Source of the DNA: Limnohabitans sp. MORI2
GTDB taxonomy: Bacteria > Pseudomonadota > Gammaproteobacteria > Burkholderiales > Burkholderiaceae_C
Length of the DNA: 64,000 nucleotides
Reading direction: 5' to 3'
NCBI RefSeq assembly: GCF_027925025.1
Contig: NZ_AP027058.1
Span: 1,984,001 to 2,048,000, forward strand
The notes below the pieces were generated by a model, which was not told the origin of the DNA, searched no databases, and saw only the letters and a program-made list of their open reading frames with translations. The translations under genes were made by a program, and so were the position numbers. Below are positions 7,996 through 15,675 of this stretch, in pieces. Position 1 is the stretch's first letter. Each line of letters begins with the position of its first letter.

Positions 7996-8820
7996 ATGAC
8001 CGCATCTCCTGAACACTTTGTTGATTTCCAAAATGTCTGGCTGGCCTACAACGACGAGTTGTTAGCGCAAAACCACTTTGCGGTAGAAGACATCAACCTG
8101 CAAGTCACACAAGGCGAGTTCATCGCCATCGTGGGGCCTTCGGGTTGTGGAAAGTCCACCTTCATGAAGCTCACCACGGGTTTGAAAAAGCCCAGCCGTG
8201 GCACGATTCATGTGGATGGTCAGCCCGTCAACGGTCCGCTCAAAATCAGTGGCATGGCTTTCCAGTCGCCTTCGCTCTTGCCCTGGCGTACCACGCTAGA
8301 CAACGTGTTGCTGCCCTTGGAAATCGTGGAGCCCTACCGCTCCAACTTCAAAGCTAAAAAAGCCGAGTACGAAGCCCGCGCCATTGCCCTGCTGCAAAGC
8401 GTGGGATTGACAGGCTACGAGCGCAAGTTTCCATGGGAGCTGTCTGGCGGCATGCAACAACGCGCCAGCATTTGCCGTGCGCTGATTCACGAGCCCAAGA
8501 TGCTGTTGCTCGACGAGCCCTTTGGCGCGCTCGACGCCTTCACCCGCGAAGAGCTGTGGTGCACGCTGCGCGACTTGCAAGCGGCGCAAAAGTTCAACGT
8601 CATCTTGGTCACCCATGATTTGCGCGAGTCGGTTTTTTTGGCTGACACCGTGTATGTGATGAGCAAGAGCCCAGGCCGCTTTGTGGTCAAGCGCCACATC
8701 GACCTGCCCCGCCCGCGTGACTTGGAAGTGACTTACACGCCCGAGTTCACCGACATCGTGCACGAACTGCGCGGCCACATTGGGGCCATGCGCAAAGACG
8801 GCGTCAACTTGGGGCAATGA
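7996..8820 (+). CDS. ABC transporter ATP-binding protein (SsuB/TauB-like)
   Basis: A 274-residue cytoplasmic ATPase of the NitT/TauT importer class. Walker A GPSGCGKST is at 47-55, the Q-loop at FQSPSLLPW, signature LSGGMQQR, Walker B LLLDEPFGALD and the H-loop in VTHDLRES. It starts 15 bases after the binding-protein gene. Its stop overlaps the next start in ATGA (8817-8820), so ATPase and permease are translationally coupled. Confidence 0.92.
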   Translation: MTASPEHFVDFQNVWLAYNDELLAQNHFAVEDINLQVTQGEFIAIVGPSGCGKSTFMKLTTGLKKPSRGTIHVDGQPVNGPLKISGMAFQSPSLLPWRTTLDNVLLPLEIVEPYRSNFKAKKAEYEARAIALLQSVGLTGYERKFPWELSGGMQQRASICRALIHEPKMLLLDEPFGALDAFTREELWCTLRDLQAAQKFNVILVTHDLRESVFLADTVYVMSKSPGRFVVKRHIDLPRPRDLEVTYTPEFTDIVHELRGHIGAMRKDGVNLGQ

Positions 8821-9590
8821 AGATGAATCAAAAACAACTTGAAAAATGGGCGCCCTGGGGCTTGCTGGTTTTCACGCTGGTGGTGTGGCAAGTGCTGTGC
8901 ACGGCGCTGAATGTGTCTGAGTTTGTGTTCCCCTCGCCGCTGCGCATTTGGGAGCAAATGGTCGAGTACCGCGATGTGATTGCCGGCCACGCTTGGCGCA
9001 CCTTCTGGGTGACCATGGTCGGCTTTGGCATTGCCATCGTGGTGGGCGTGTTGCTGGGCTTTGTCATTGGAAGCTCGCGCTTGGCCTATGCCGCCGTGTA
9101 CCCGCTCATGACCGGCTTTAACGCGCTGCCCAAAGCGGCGTTTGTGCCGATCTTGGTGGTGTGGTTTGGCATTGGCGTAGGCCCGGCCATCTTGACCGCA
9201 TTCCTCATCAGCTTCTTCCCCATCATGGTCAACATCGCGACCGGTTTGGCCACCTTAGAGCCTGAGCTCGAAGACGTGTTGCGCGTGCTGGGTGCCAAGC
9301 GCTGGGACGTGTTGGTGAAGGTGGGCTTACCCCGCTCGTTGCCATACTTCTACGGCTCGCTCAAAGTGGCCATCACCTTGGCGTTTGTGGGTACCACCGT
9401 GTCAGAGATGACCGCTGCCAACGAAGGCATTGGCTACTTGCTCATCTCCGCAGGGTCGGCCATGCAAATGGGCTTGGCGTTTGCGGGCTTGGTGGTGGTG
9501 GGTGCGATGGCCATGGTCATGTACGAGCTCTTTAGCTGGGTGGAGAAACACACCACGGCTTGGGCGCACCGAGGCTCGCAAAACCACTGA
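8817..9590 (+). CDS. ABC transporter permease (SsuC/TauC-like)
   Basis: A 257-residue inner-membrane permease of the BPD_transp_1 family with about six helices. The EAA-type loop that contacts the ATPase is visible as LEPELEDVLRVLGAKRWDVL, followed by VGLPRSLPYFYGSL. It forms a complete importer with the two preceding genes. A strong terminator follows. Confidence 0.92.
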   Translation: MKMNQKQLEKWAPWGLLVFTLVVWQVLCTALNVSEFVFPSPLRIWEQMVEYRDVIAGHAWRTFWVTMVGFGIAIVVGVLLGFVIGSSRLAYAAVYPLMTGFNALPKAAFVPILVVWFGIGVGPAILTAFLISFFPIMVNIATGLATLEPELEDVLRVLGAKRWDVLVKVGLPRSLPYFYGSLKVAITLAFVGTTVSEMTAANEGIGYLLISAGSAMQMGLAFAGLVVVGAMAMVMYELFSWVEKHTTAWAHRGSQNH

Positions 9591-9602
9591 GGTTTGAGAG
9601 AC

Positions 9603-9631
9603 AAAAAAGCCGCTTCGAGAGCGGCTTTTTT
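9603..9631 (+). terminator. Intrinsic terminator after the ABC importer operon
   Basis: AAAAAAGCCGCT / AGCGGCTTTTTT, a nearly perfect hairpin flanked by A and T runs that could stop transcription in both directions. Confidence 0.92.
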
Positions 9632-9652
9632 ACGTCTTTAATATTCATTAAA

Positions 9653-9710
9653 AACACTAACTTCGCCGAATATCTAGTGTTAATTCGATAAATTCGCGTT
9701 ATTTGCGAAT
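9653..9710. promoter_or_regulatory. AT-rich leader of the ion-channel block with two inverted repeats
   Basis: AACACTA (9653-9659) pairs with TAGTGTT (9675-9681), and ATTCGC (9692-9697) pairs with GCGAAT (9705-9710). The stretch is clearly richer in A and T than its surroundings and lies between a terminator and the first gene of the channel block. It is the most likely promoter/operator region, though no consensus -35/-10 pair is convincing. Confidence 0.35.
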
Positions 9711-9775
9711 ATCATCAAACCCACTTTCGCCCGGCTCAAATAACCCTATGTTGAAGCCGGATTTCCTTTACTTGA

Positions 9776-10363
9776 ATGGCGATACCCATGGCATCTTCCA
9801 CAGATCACACCTCCGAGCATCAACACCTCGGCACAACCACCGCAGACAAGCTCTTTATTGCCTTTTTGGTGCTCGTTGTTGCTGCCGTCACCTTATTGGG
9901 TGTCGTCAACTACAAAGAAGCCATCAAGGTTGAAACCTCCAAAAGCAATGGCGAGGCTTGGGTGGCATGGCTGACCGAAACCGGCGCCACACGCTTTGAA
10001 GCTGATACACAACACCCAGCCTGCAAAGGCGGCGTCAAACCAGCGGCCGATGCCAAAGCTGGTACACCCGGCACTTGGGGCGCTTGTTTGACTCACATCT
10101 TGGAAACCACCGAGCTGAAAGATCAAATCAACCCATTCTTCAACGTAGCGCCTCACTTTGTGGCCGCTTGCGATCCCAAAGACCGTACGTTGATGGGCGC
10201 CATCCTGTTAGAAGACTTGATGCCGACACCTCCCGGTTCAGCCACCCCATTCGTGGCCTCTCAACTGGTTGAGACGGATGCCATTGACTACAAGATGCAA
10301 CTGCGTTTGTCCGTATGTGACAAAGGCGGCTATGCCATCAAAGTTGCTGAATTTGAATTCTGA
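9776..10363 (+). CDS. Hypothetical single-span membrane protein at the head of the ion-channel block
   Basis: A 195-residue protein of no family I recognise. It has a polar 25-residue N-terminus and one transmembrane helix at about 26-45 (LFIAFLVLVVAAVTLLGVV). A predicted periplasmic domain of about 145 residues follows, with four cysteines (in PACKGG, GACLTH, AACDPK and SVCDKG) that could form two disulfides. The start could be ATG 9776 or the in-frame ATG 9788/9791 region; no ribosome-binding site settles it. Its stop is 9 bases before the first channel gene, so it is cotranscribed with it. A role as an exported auxiliary or sensor subunit of the channels is inference from position only. 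Confidence 0.7.
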   Translation: MAIPMASSTDHTSEHQHLGTTTADKLFIAFLVLVVAAVTLLGVVNYKEAIKVETSKSNGEAWVAWLTETGATRFEADTQHPACKGGVKPAADAKAGTPGTWGACLTHILETTELKDQINPFFNVAPHFVAACDPKDRTLMGAILLEDLMPTPPGSATPFVASQLVETDAIDYKMQLRLSVCDKGGYAIKVAEFEF

Positions 10364-10371
10364 GGTCTGAC

Positions 10372-12015
10372 ATGAATACCACGACAAAACAAGACAAATT
10401 CCTGGAAGACCTCGACGTCAAATCCATTCTGGGCCAAGACGAAGAAGCCAACATCGACCGCAACTTGCCGATGCGCAAGTGGCTCTACTCTTGGTTGCTG
10501 GATCCAAACATCCCCGGCAACTTCCAAAAAGAACTCGACAAGTGGATCAGCTACTTGATCATCGGTAACTTGTTCAGCCTGATGTTTGAACACGTGCCAG
10601 CGGTGTATGAGCCCTACCGCACCTGGTTTGAGCTGTTCGACATCTTCTCAGTGGCCGTGTTCACCATTGAATACGCCTTGCGCTTGTACCTCGCTCCTGA
10701 AGACGAGGAATTTAAAAACCGCAAGCATGCGCGCTTTAGCTTCGTCACAAGCCCCTTTGCCATCATCGACTTCTTGGCTGTGGCTCCTTTCTACTTGAAA
10801 GCCTTCATTCCAATCGATTTGCGCGTGTTGCGATTCCTGCGACTCTTGCGAATCTTGAAGTTGTTCCGTGTGTTGATTCCAGCGCTGGCTGAATTCAAAG
10901 AGCTCAACAAGAACCGCACCTTCCGTCAAAAAGTGCATGCACTCGTGTTCCCCAGCGAGTACGGCGGCACCATGCAACACATTTTTGAAGTGTTCATTGG
11001 CGTATGGGTGATCTTGTCTGTGATGGCCGTGATCTTGGAATCCGTCAAGAGCATCAACTACATCTTGCATTTGCAATTCGTCATCTTGGACGCCGTGGCT
11101 GTGGCCATTTTCACAGTTGAGTACTGCATGCGCATGTACGCTTGTGTGGAAGAACCTGGCTACAAAGGTGCCTTCTTGGGTCGTTTCCGTCAGGCCAAGA
11201 ATCCATCGACTTTCATCGACTTCTTGGCGATCTTGCCCTTCTTCTTAGAAGTGTTCCTGCATCACCTCATCGACTTGCGCTTCTTGCGAGTGTTCCGTTT
11301 GGCACGATTGCTCAAACTCACACGCGGCAGCGATGCGACCGCCGTGTTGGTCAAAGTGGTGGTGCGCGAGTGGCCAGTGATGGGCGCTGCCACCTTCATC
11401 ATGATGTTGCTGTTGGTCTTGACCGCCAGCTTGGGCTACTTGTTTGAATACGACGCTCAACCTGAGAAGTTCGAGAACATCCCCACCTCTATCTACTGGG
11501 CGGTCATTACCTTGGCCTCTGTGGGTTACGGTGACATTTCACCCGTCACGCCCATGGGCCGTGCCATGACCAGCGTCTTGGCGCTGTTGGGCATTGGTAT
11601 CTTCGCCATCCCTGCTGCGTTGTTGGCTTCTGCCTTCAGCGACGAATTGGTGAAAGAACGTGACCAATTGAAAGCCAACTTGTTTGCCATTTTGAAAGAT
11701 GGCCACATCAGTGAAGCAGAAGCCGCCATCATCCGTGCAGAAGCCAAGCGCCTGCATTTGACGGTGGAAGAAGTGAACAAGCTGATTGAGGTGGTGATCA
11801 AAGAGCACGAGCTCGAAGAGCGCAACCCGCTGCCCATCCACAAGATTGCCGAAAACCCAGCCTTGGCTGTGGAGCATTACAAAGTCCTGTTGGGCCAGAT
11901 TCGTCAACTCGGCGTGCAAGTCGATGCTGCGCAGTTTGACCAAGCAGCTCAACAAGGCGAGCGTCTGTCTGCCAACGAATTTGCCTTGTGGCAAAAAATT
12001 CAAGGTAAGGCTTAA
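10372..12015 (+). CDS. Voltage-gated K+-type channel with two tandem voltage-sensor domains
   Basis: A 547-residue inner-membrane protein. Residues about 57-168 form a first voltage sensor whose S4 (149-168) has arginines every third residue (R151, R154, R157, R160, then K163 and R166). No pore follows. A second sensor spans about 203-318 with S4 residues R303, R306, R309, R312, K315 and R318. It leads into S5, a pore loop with the K+ filter SVGYGD (383-388), and S6. The C-terminus (about 425-547) is cytoplasmic and helical, containing the LKDGHISEAEA segment shared with other channels here. Ordinary bacterial Kv channels have a single sensor, so the sensor-sensor-pore order is unusual. It resembles the gene at 15672. 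K+ selectivity is inferred from the filter. Confidence 0.88.
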   Translation: MNTTTKQDKFLEDLDVKSILGQDEEANIDRNLPMRKWLYSWLLDPNIPGNFQKELDKWISYLIIGNLFSLMFEHVPAVYEPYRTWFELFDIFSVAVFTIEYALRLYLAPEDEEFKNRKHARFSFVTSPFAIIDFLAVAPFYLKAFIPIDLRVLRFLRLLRILKLFRVLIPALAEFKELNKNRTFRQKVHALVFPSEYGGTMQHIFEVFIGVWVILSVMAVILESVKSINYILHLQFVILDAVAVAIFTVEYCMRMYACVEEPGYKGAFLGRFRQAKNPSTFIDFLAILPFFLEVFLHHLIDLRFLRVFRLARLLKLTRGSDATAVLVKVVVREWPVMGAATFIMMLLLVLTASLGYLFEYDAQPEKFENIPTSIYWAVITLASVGYGDISPVTPMGRAMTSVLALLGIGIFAIPAALLASAFSDELVKERDQLKANLFAILKDGHISEAEAAIIRAEAKRLHLTVEEVNKLIEVVIKEHELEERNPLPIHKIAENPALAVEHYKVLLGQIRQLGVQVDAAQFDQAAQQGERLSANEFALWQKIQGKA

Positions 12016-12025
12016 GCCCCAAACA

Positions 12026-12057
12026 AAGCGGCCACGCTTGACTGTGTGGCCGCTTTT
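12026..12057 (+). terminator. Intrinsic terminator after the first channel gene
   Basis: AAGCGGCCAC / GTGGCCGCTT stem with a 10-base loop followed by TT. The short T run may allow partial read-through into the next channel gene. Confidence 0.75.
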
Positions 12058-12100
12058 CTATTCCAACACGACCTACCTTCCCATTCGTTAGACCCTCGCA

Positions 12101-13012
12101 ATGACTACAGGTTTTAAAAACACCCTGATGGAAATACTGGACGGCTCGCCCAAACATACGGCGAGCCGATACGTGGAGTGGCTCATCACCCTTGTGGTGC
12201 TGGTGAACTGCTCGGCGGTGATTCTTGATTCCGTTCCAGAAATTCACGCTGAATTCAAAGACTTCTTCCACGAGTTGGAGTTTTGGAGCGTGATGTTCTT
12301 TACCGTGGAATACATCGCACGCGTGTGGTCTTTGGGCGCCAAATACAGCCGAGAAAACGGTGGCGCATGGAAGGGACGTTTCGAATACATGTTCAGTGCA
12401 TTTGGCTTGGTGGACTTTTTTGCCACCATGCCTCACTACATGCACATGTTCTTCCCGACGCTCGATTTGCGTATCTTGCGTGTGCTGCGACTGCTGCGAA
12501 TTTTGAAGCTCTCCAAGTACAACACAGCGCTGCAAGACTTGTTTCACGCCATCCACTCAGAGCGTCAAGCGTTTGGCTCTGCTGTGTTTTTGCTGACCAT
12601 CGCCACCATTGTGTCGGCCTCTTTGATGCACTTTGCAGAAGGCCACCATCAGCCCGAGTTTTTCGGCACGATTCCTCACTCGATCTACTGGTCGATCGTG
12701 ACCATCACTTCCGGCTATGGCAACGTCGAACCGATGACCAAAGCGGGCGAAGCCATCGCACTGATCACCGGCTTCTTGGGCGTGTGTATGGCCGCCATCA
12801 TGACCGGTATCGTGGCCTCAGCGTTCTCCAACCAAGTGGCACGCAAGAAAGCCGCGTTTGAGGCTCAACTGCGCGAAGTCTTCAAAGACGGCAATATGTC
12901 CGAAGAAGAGCAAGAAACATTGAAGCGTTTGCAAGCGCACTACCGCCTGTCAGATGAACAAGTCGAAGCCATGATGCTTCGCGCCAAAAACAAATCGTCC
13001 GCCAAGGACTGA
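12101..13012 (+). CDS. Voltage-gated ion channel with non-canonical TSGYGN filter
   Basis: A 303-residue six-helix channel of the voltage-gated superfamily. S1 starts near residue 24. S4 (122-138) carries R124, R127, R130, R133 and K136. The pore loop reads TITSGYGN (201-208) where K+ channels have T-V-G-Y-G-D. Compared with its neighbours (TLASVGYGD) it is one residue shorter, with Ser in the Val position and Asn for Asp. After S6 comes a cytoplasmic tail with FKDGNMSEEEQ and LSDEQVEAM, shared with the other channels. Seven bases separate it from the next channel. It is probably a cation channel; the altered filter makes K+ selectivity doubtful. Confidence 0.85.
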   Translation: MTTGFKNTLMEILDGSPKHTASRYVEWLITLVVLVNCSAVILDSVPEIHAEFKDFFHELEFWSVMFFTVEYIARVWSLGAKYSRENGGAWKGRFEYMFSAFGLVDFFATMPHYMHMFFPTLDLRILRVLRLLRILKLSKYNTALQDLFHAIHSERQAFGSAVFLLTIATIVSASLMHFAEGHHQPEFFGTIPHSIYWSIVTITSGYGNVEPMTKAGEAIALITGFLGVCMAAIMTGIVASAFSNQVARKKAAFEAQLREVFKDGNMSEEEQETLKRLQAHYRLSDEQVEAMMLRAKNKSSAKD

Positions 13013-13019
13013 GCGAACC

Positions 13020-13976
13020 ATGACCACAGCAGTTCCGACCCCCTCTACCTACCAGCGCATCAAGCGCCGCACCTTCGAAATCATGGAAGGTGAAGTACCG
13101 GACAAGTACAGCAACTTCGTCGAAATCTTCATCGCCTTGCTGGTGGTGGCCAACGTGATTGGCATCATCTTGGAATCAGTCCCTGAGATCCACGACGCTT
13201 TAGAACACGAGTTCCATTTGTTTGACATGTTCAGCGTGGCTGTCTTCTCGATTGAGTTCGTCATGCGCGTTTGGTCGTACAGCGAAAAGTACATTCACAG
13301 CGGTGGCACCGCATGGGATGGCCGCAAAGAATATGTGTTTAGCTTCTACGGCATCATCGACTTTGTGAGCACTGTGCCGTTTTACTTGCAGTTGATCTTC
13401 CCTGGCGCTGACTTGCGCGTGCTTCGGATGTTCCGTTTGATGCGGATTTTCAAACTCTCACGCTACAACAGCGCGTTTGAAGACATGGTGGCAGCGGTTA
13501 AAGCCGAGAAAGATTCTTTCTCCTCTGCGGTGTTCTTGCTGTTCATCAGTTGCTTGCTGTTCTCTTCGCTGATTTACATCATCGAAGGCCATGAGCAGCC
13601 TGAAGTATTCCCCTCTATTCCGGCCGCGATGCACTGGTTTGTCATCACCATCATCTCTGGCTGGGGCAACGTGGACCCTGTCACTTTCGTGGGCACGATC
13701 TTGGTGATCTTCACGCAAATTTTGTCCATCGCTTTGGCCGCCATCCTGACCGGTGTGGTGGCTACTGCTTACACGGCGCAAGTTGAGCGACGTCAAGCTT
13801 TGTATGAAATGGAAGTGCGAAACGTGCTCGCCGACGGTGTTGTGACCGAAGAAGAGCAAGCACAACTTAAAATCATGCAAGCCAAACTTGGCATGTCTGA
13901 TGAACAAGTCGAAGCCATCAAACACCAAATGGAAGAAGAGAAGCAAATCTCTGACGCCAATAAACAAGTTAAATAA
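13020..13976 (+). CDS. Voltage-gated ion channel with ISGWGN filter
   Basis: A 318-residue channel closely related to the preceding one. S4 (131-148) has R133, R136, R139, R142, K145 and R148. The pore sequence is TIISGWGNVDP, with ISGWGN at 212-217, so the filter tyrosine is replaced by tryptophan and the aspartate by asparagine. The tail carries LADGVVTEEEQ and MSDEQVEAIK, matching the motif in the neighbouring channel, and ends in a charged EEEKQ segment. The two channels lie seven bases apart and may form heteromers. Ion selectivity cannot be assigned from sequence. Confidence 0.85.
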   Translation: MTTAVPTPSTYQRIKRRTFEIMEGEVPDKYSNFVEIFIALLVVANVIGIILESVPEIHDALEHEFHLFDMFSVAVFSIEFVMRVWSYSEKYIHSGGTAWDGRKEYVFSFYGIIDFVSTVPFYLQLIFPGADLRVLRMFRLMRIFKLSRYNSAFEDMVAAVKAEKDSFSSAVFLLFISCLLFSSLIYIIEGHEQPEVFPSIPAAMHWFVITIISGWGNVDPVTFVGTILVIFTQILSIALAAILTGVVATAYTAQVERRQALYEMEVRNVLADGVVTEEEQAQLKIMQAKLGMSDEQVEAIKHQMEEEKQISDANKQVK

Positions 13977-13994
13977 CTCAGCAGAGGTGACCCT

Positions 13995-14207
13995 ATGGAC
14001 AACGGCGCATACGAAAAATACAAGCAAGAGAATCCAGACGTTTACACACCTCTGTCGACCTATGACTACCTCGACAAGTTTGTGCACCAACTCACCAATA
14101 CAGAACTGGTCGTATGCGGCGTAGCGATTGCTTTAGCGATCATCGCCATTTACAAAATCTTCACACGCAACAAAGACAAGCAATCTGAAGATCATCACGA
14201 CGAATAA
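13995..14207 (+). CDS. Small single-span membrane protein in the channel block
   Basis: A 70-residue protein with a polar, tyrosine-rich N-terminal half, one transmembrane helix at about 36-54 (LVVCGVAIALAIIAIYKIF) and a charged tail ending in DHHDE. The start is preceded by AGAGGTGACCCT. It lies 18 bases after one channel and 12 bases before the DUF4337-like gene. No family is recognised. Its shape is that of a small channel-accessory subunit, which is inference from size and position. Confidence 0.7.
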   Translation: MDNGAYEKYKQENPDVYTPLSTYDYLDKFVHQLTNTELVVCGVAIALAIIAIYKIFTRNKDKQSEDHHDE

Positions 14208-14219
14208 CAAGGAAGAACC

Positions 14220-14792
14220 ATGAGTGAAGTTCCAGAAACTGAATTACCAGAACACGGCAACGATCCATTCCGCACGCGCTGCGCCATGCTGGTGTCGTGC
14301 TTGGCCATGTGCTTGGCCATTGCCAGCTTGGGCGGCAACAATGCCTCTAAAGAGAGCATGAGCAACAACATCTTGGCCTCTAACGCGTATGCGTTCTATC
14401 AAGCCAAGAACATTCGCCAGACCGATTACAAAATCGCTGCTGATGAATTGCGCATTCAAATCGCCAACGACAAGCTATCTTCTGCCGCCAAACAAATGGC
14501 AGAGAAAAAACTCGAAGCTTATGAAAAGAACATCGCTCGCTATGAGTCAGAGCCAGAAACGGGCGATGGCAAAAAAGAGCTGATGGAAAAAGCCAAAGCG
14601 CACGAGCACGAGCGTGATATCGCTTTGCGCCAAGACCCTTGGTTTGACTATGCAGAAGCGTTGCTACAAATCGCCATTGTGTTGACTTCGGTGGCCATCC
14701 TCACCGGCGCACATGTGCTGTTCTGGGTACCTTGTGCCTTGGGAGCTTTAGGCATCCTCTCGACCATCAACGGTTTTATGCTTTTCATCTAA
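14220..14792 (+). CDS. DUF4337-like membrane protein
   Basis: A 190-residue protein with the layout of the DUF4337 family: a short acidic N-terminus and a first helix at about 21-40 (CAMLVSCLAMCLAIASLGG). The conserved stretch NNASKESMSNNILASNAYAF follows, continuing in QAKNIRQTDYK. Then comes a long charged helical region (about 75-145), and two closing helices occupy the last 45 residues. The start follows AAGGAAGAACC. DUF4337 function is unknown. Its place among channel genes suggests a shared membrane complex or regulation. Confidence 0.8.
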   Translation: MSEVPETELPEHGNDPFRTRCAMLVSCLAMCLAIASLGGNNASKESMSNNILASNAYAFYQAKNIRQTDYKIAADELRIQIANDKLSSAAKQMAEKKLEAYEKNIARYESEPETGDGKKELMEKAKAHEHERDIALRQDPWFDYAEALLQIAIVLTSVAILTGAHVLFWVPCALGALGILSTINGFMLFI

Positions 14793-14830
14793 GCATAAAA
14801 ATCATCAAAGCCCCGCAAGGGGCTTTTTTG
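14774..14830 (+). terminator. Double hairpin terminator after the DUF4337-like gene
   Basis: TTTTATGCTT (14774-14783) and AAGCATAAAA (14791-14800) form a perfect 10-base inverted repeat across the stop codon. It is followed by AAAGCCCC / GGGGCTTTTTT (14808-14830), a standard rho-independent terminator. The sodium channel gene starts 30 bases further on. Confidence 0.85.
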
Positions 14831-14859
14831 TCACGTTCACTCTGATCCATTTCTTAGCA

Positions 14860-15675
14860 ATGCAAAGCACTTCTTCGGCAACACCTTGGCGTGAACGAAT
14901 TGAGCAATTCATCACGCACCGCACAATTCAAAGTTTTTTAGTTTTCCTCATCGTCGTCAACGCGGCCATTTTGGGCATTGAAACCAACCACGATGTGATG
15001 GACGTATGGGGCCATGAGTTGTTCTTGCTCGATCACATCATCTTGGGCATTTTCATTTTAGAAATCGTGTTGCTCATGGCTGCACGTGGCTTCTCTTTTT
15101 TCAAAGATGCTTGGTCCGTGTTTGACTTCATCGTCGTTGGCATTGCCTTGGTGCCTGCTTCTGGCTCCTTGTCTGTGTTGCGTGCGCTGCGCGTGTTACG
15201 GGTGCTGCGCCTCATCAACAAAGTCGAGAGCATGCGAAAAGTCGTGGGTGGCTTGCTCAGCTCACTGCCAGGCTTGGGCTCGGTGTTCGGCCTGATCATG
15301 ATCATCTTCTATGTGGCATCGGTCATTGCCACCAACCTGTATCACAAAGATTTTCCAGACTGGTTTGGCAGCCTAACCACCAGTGCCTTCACCTTATTCC
15401 AAGTGATGACGCTTGAGAGCTGGGCAGATGGCATTGCACGACCAGTGATGGAGGTGTTCCCCTATTCTTGGGTCTTCTTCATTTTGTTCATTTTGATCGC
15501 CACCTTCATCATCTTCAACTTGTTCATTGCCGTGATCGTGGATTCCATCACTGCAGACAAAGACAAAGACCATCGCGATCACCACCACCAACTCAGCGTG
15601 CAAGAAGAGTTACAAGCGCTTCGCCAAGAAATGGCAGAGCTGCGTCAATTACTGATTGAAAAGAACACACGATGA
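14860..15675 (+). CDS. NaChBac-type voltage-gated sodium channel
   Basis: A 271-residue channel of the bacterial single-domain Nav family. S4 (about 104-120) carries R108, R111, R114 and R117 in LRALRVLRVLRL. The selectivity filter TLESWAD (184-190) has the ring-forming glutamate E186 and matches the TLESW hallmark of NaChBac/NavAb. S6 (about 203-228) contains FNLFIAVIVD. The tail has a His/Asp-rich stretch (DHRDHHHQ) and then a short coiled coil (245-268), as in known bacterial Nav channels where it assembles the tetramer. The stop overlaps the next start (ATGA at 15672), coupling it to a K+-type channel. Confidence 0.93.
   Translation: MQSTSSATPWRERIEQFITHRTIQSFLVFLIVVNAAILGIETNHDVMDVWGHELFLLDHIILGIFILEIVLLMAARGFSFFKDAWSVFDFIVVGIALVPASGSLSVLRALRVLRVLRLINKVESMRKVVGGLLSSLPGLGSVFGLIMIIFYVASVIATNLYHKDFPDWFGSLTTSAFTLFQVMTLESWADGIARPVMEVFPYSWVFFILFILIATFIIFNLFIAVIVDSITADKDKDHRDHHHQLSVQEELQALRQEMAELRQLLIEKNTR

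Noticed and set aside
14860..15675. Reading the TLESWAD channel as a calcium channel
   Set aside because: A single filter glutamate with SWA matches the sodium-type bacterial channels; there is no added aspartate ring as in engineered calcium-selective variants.
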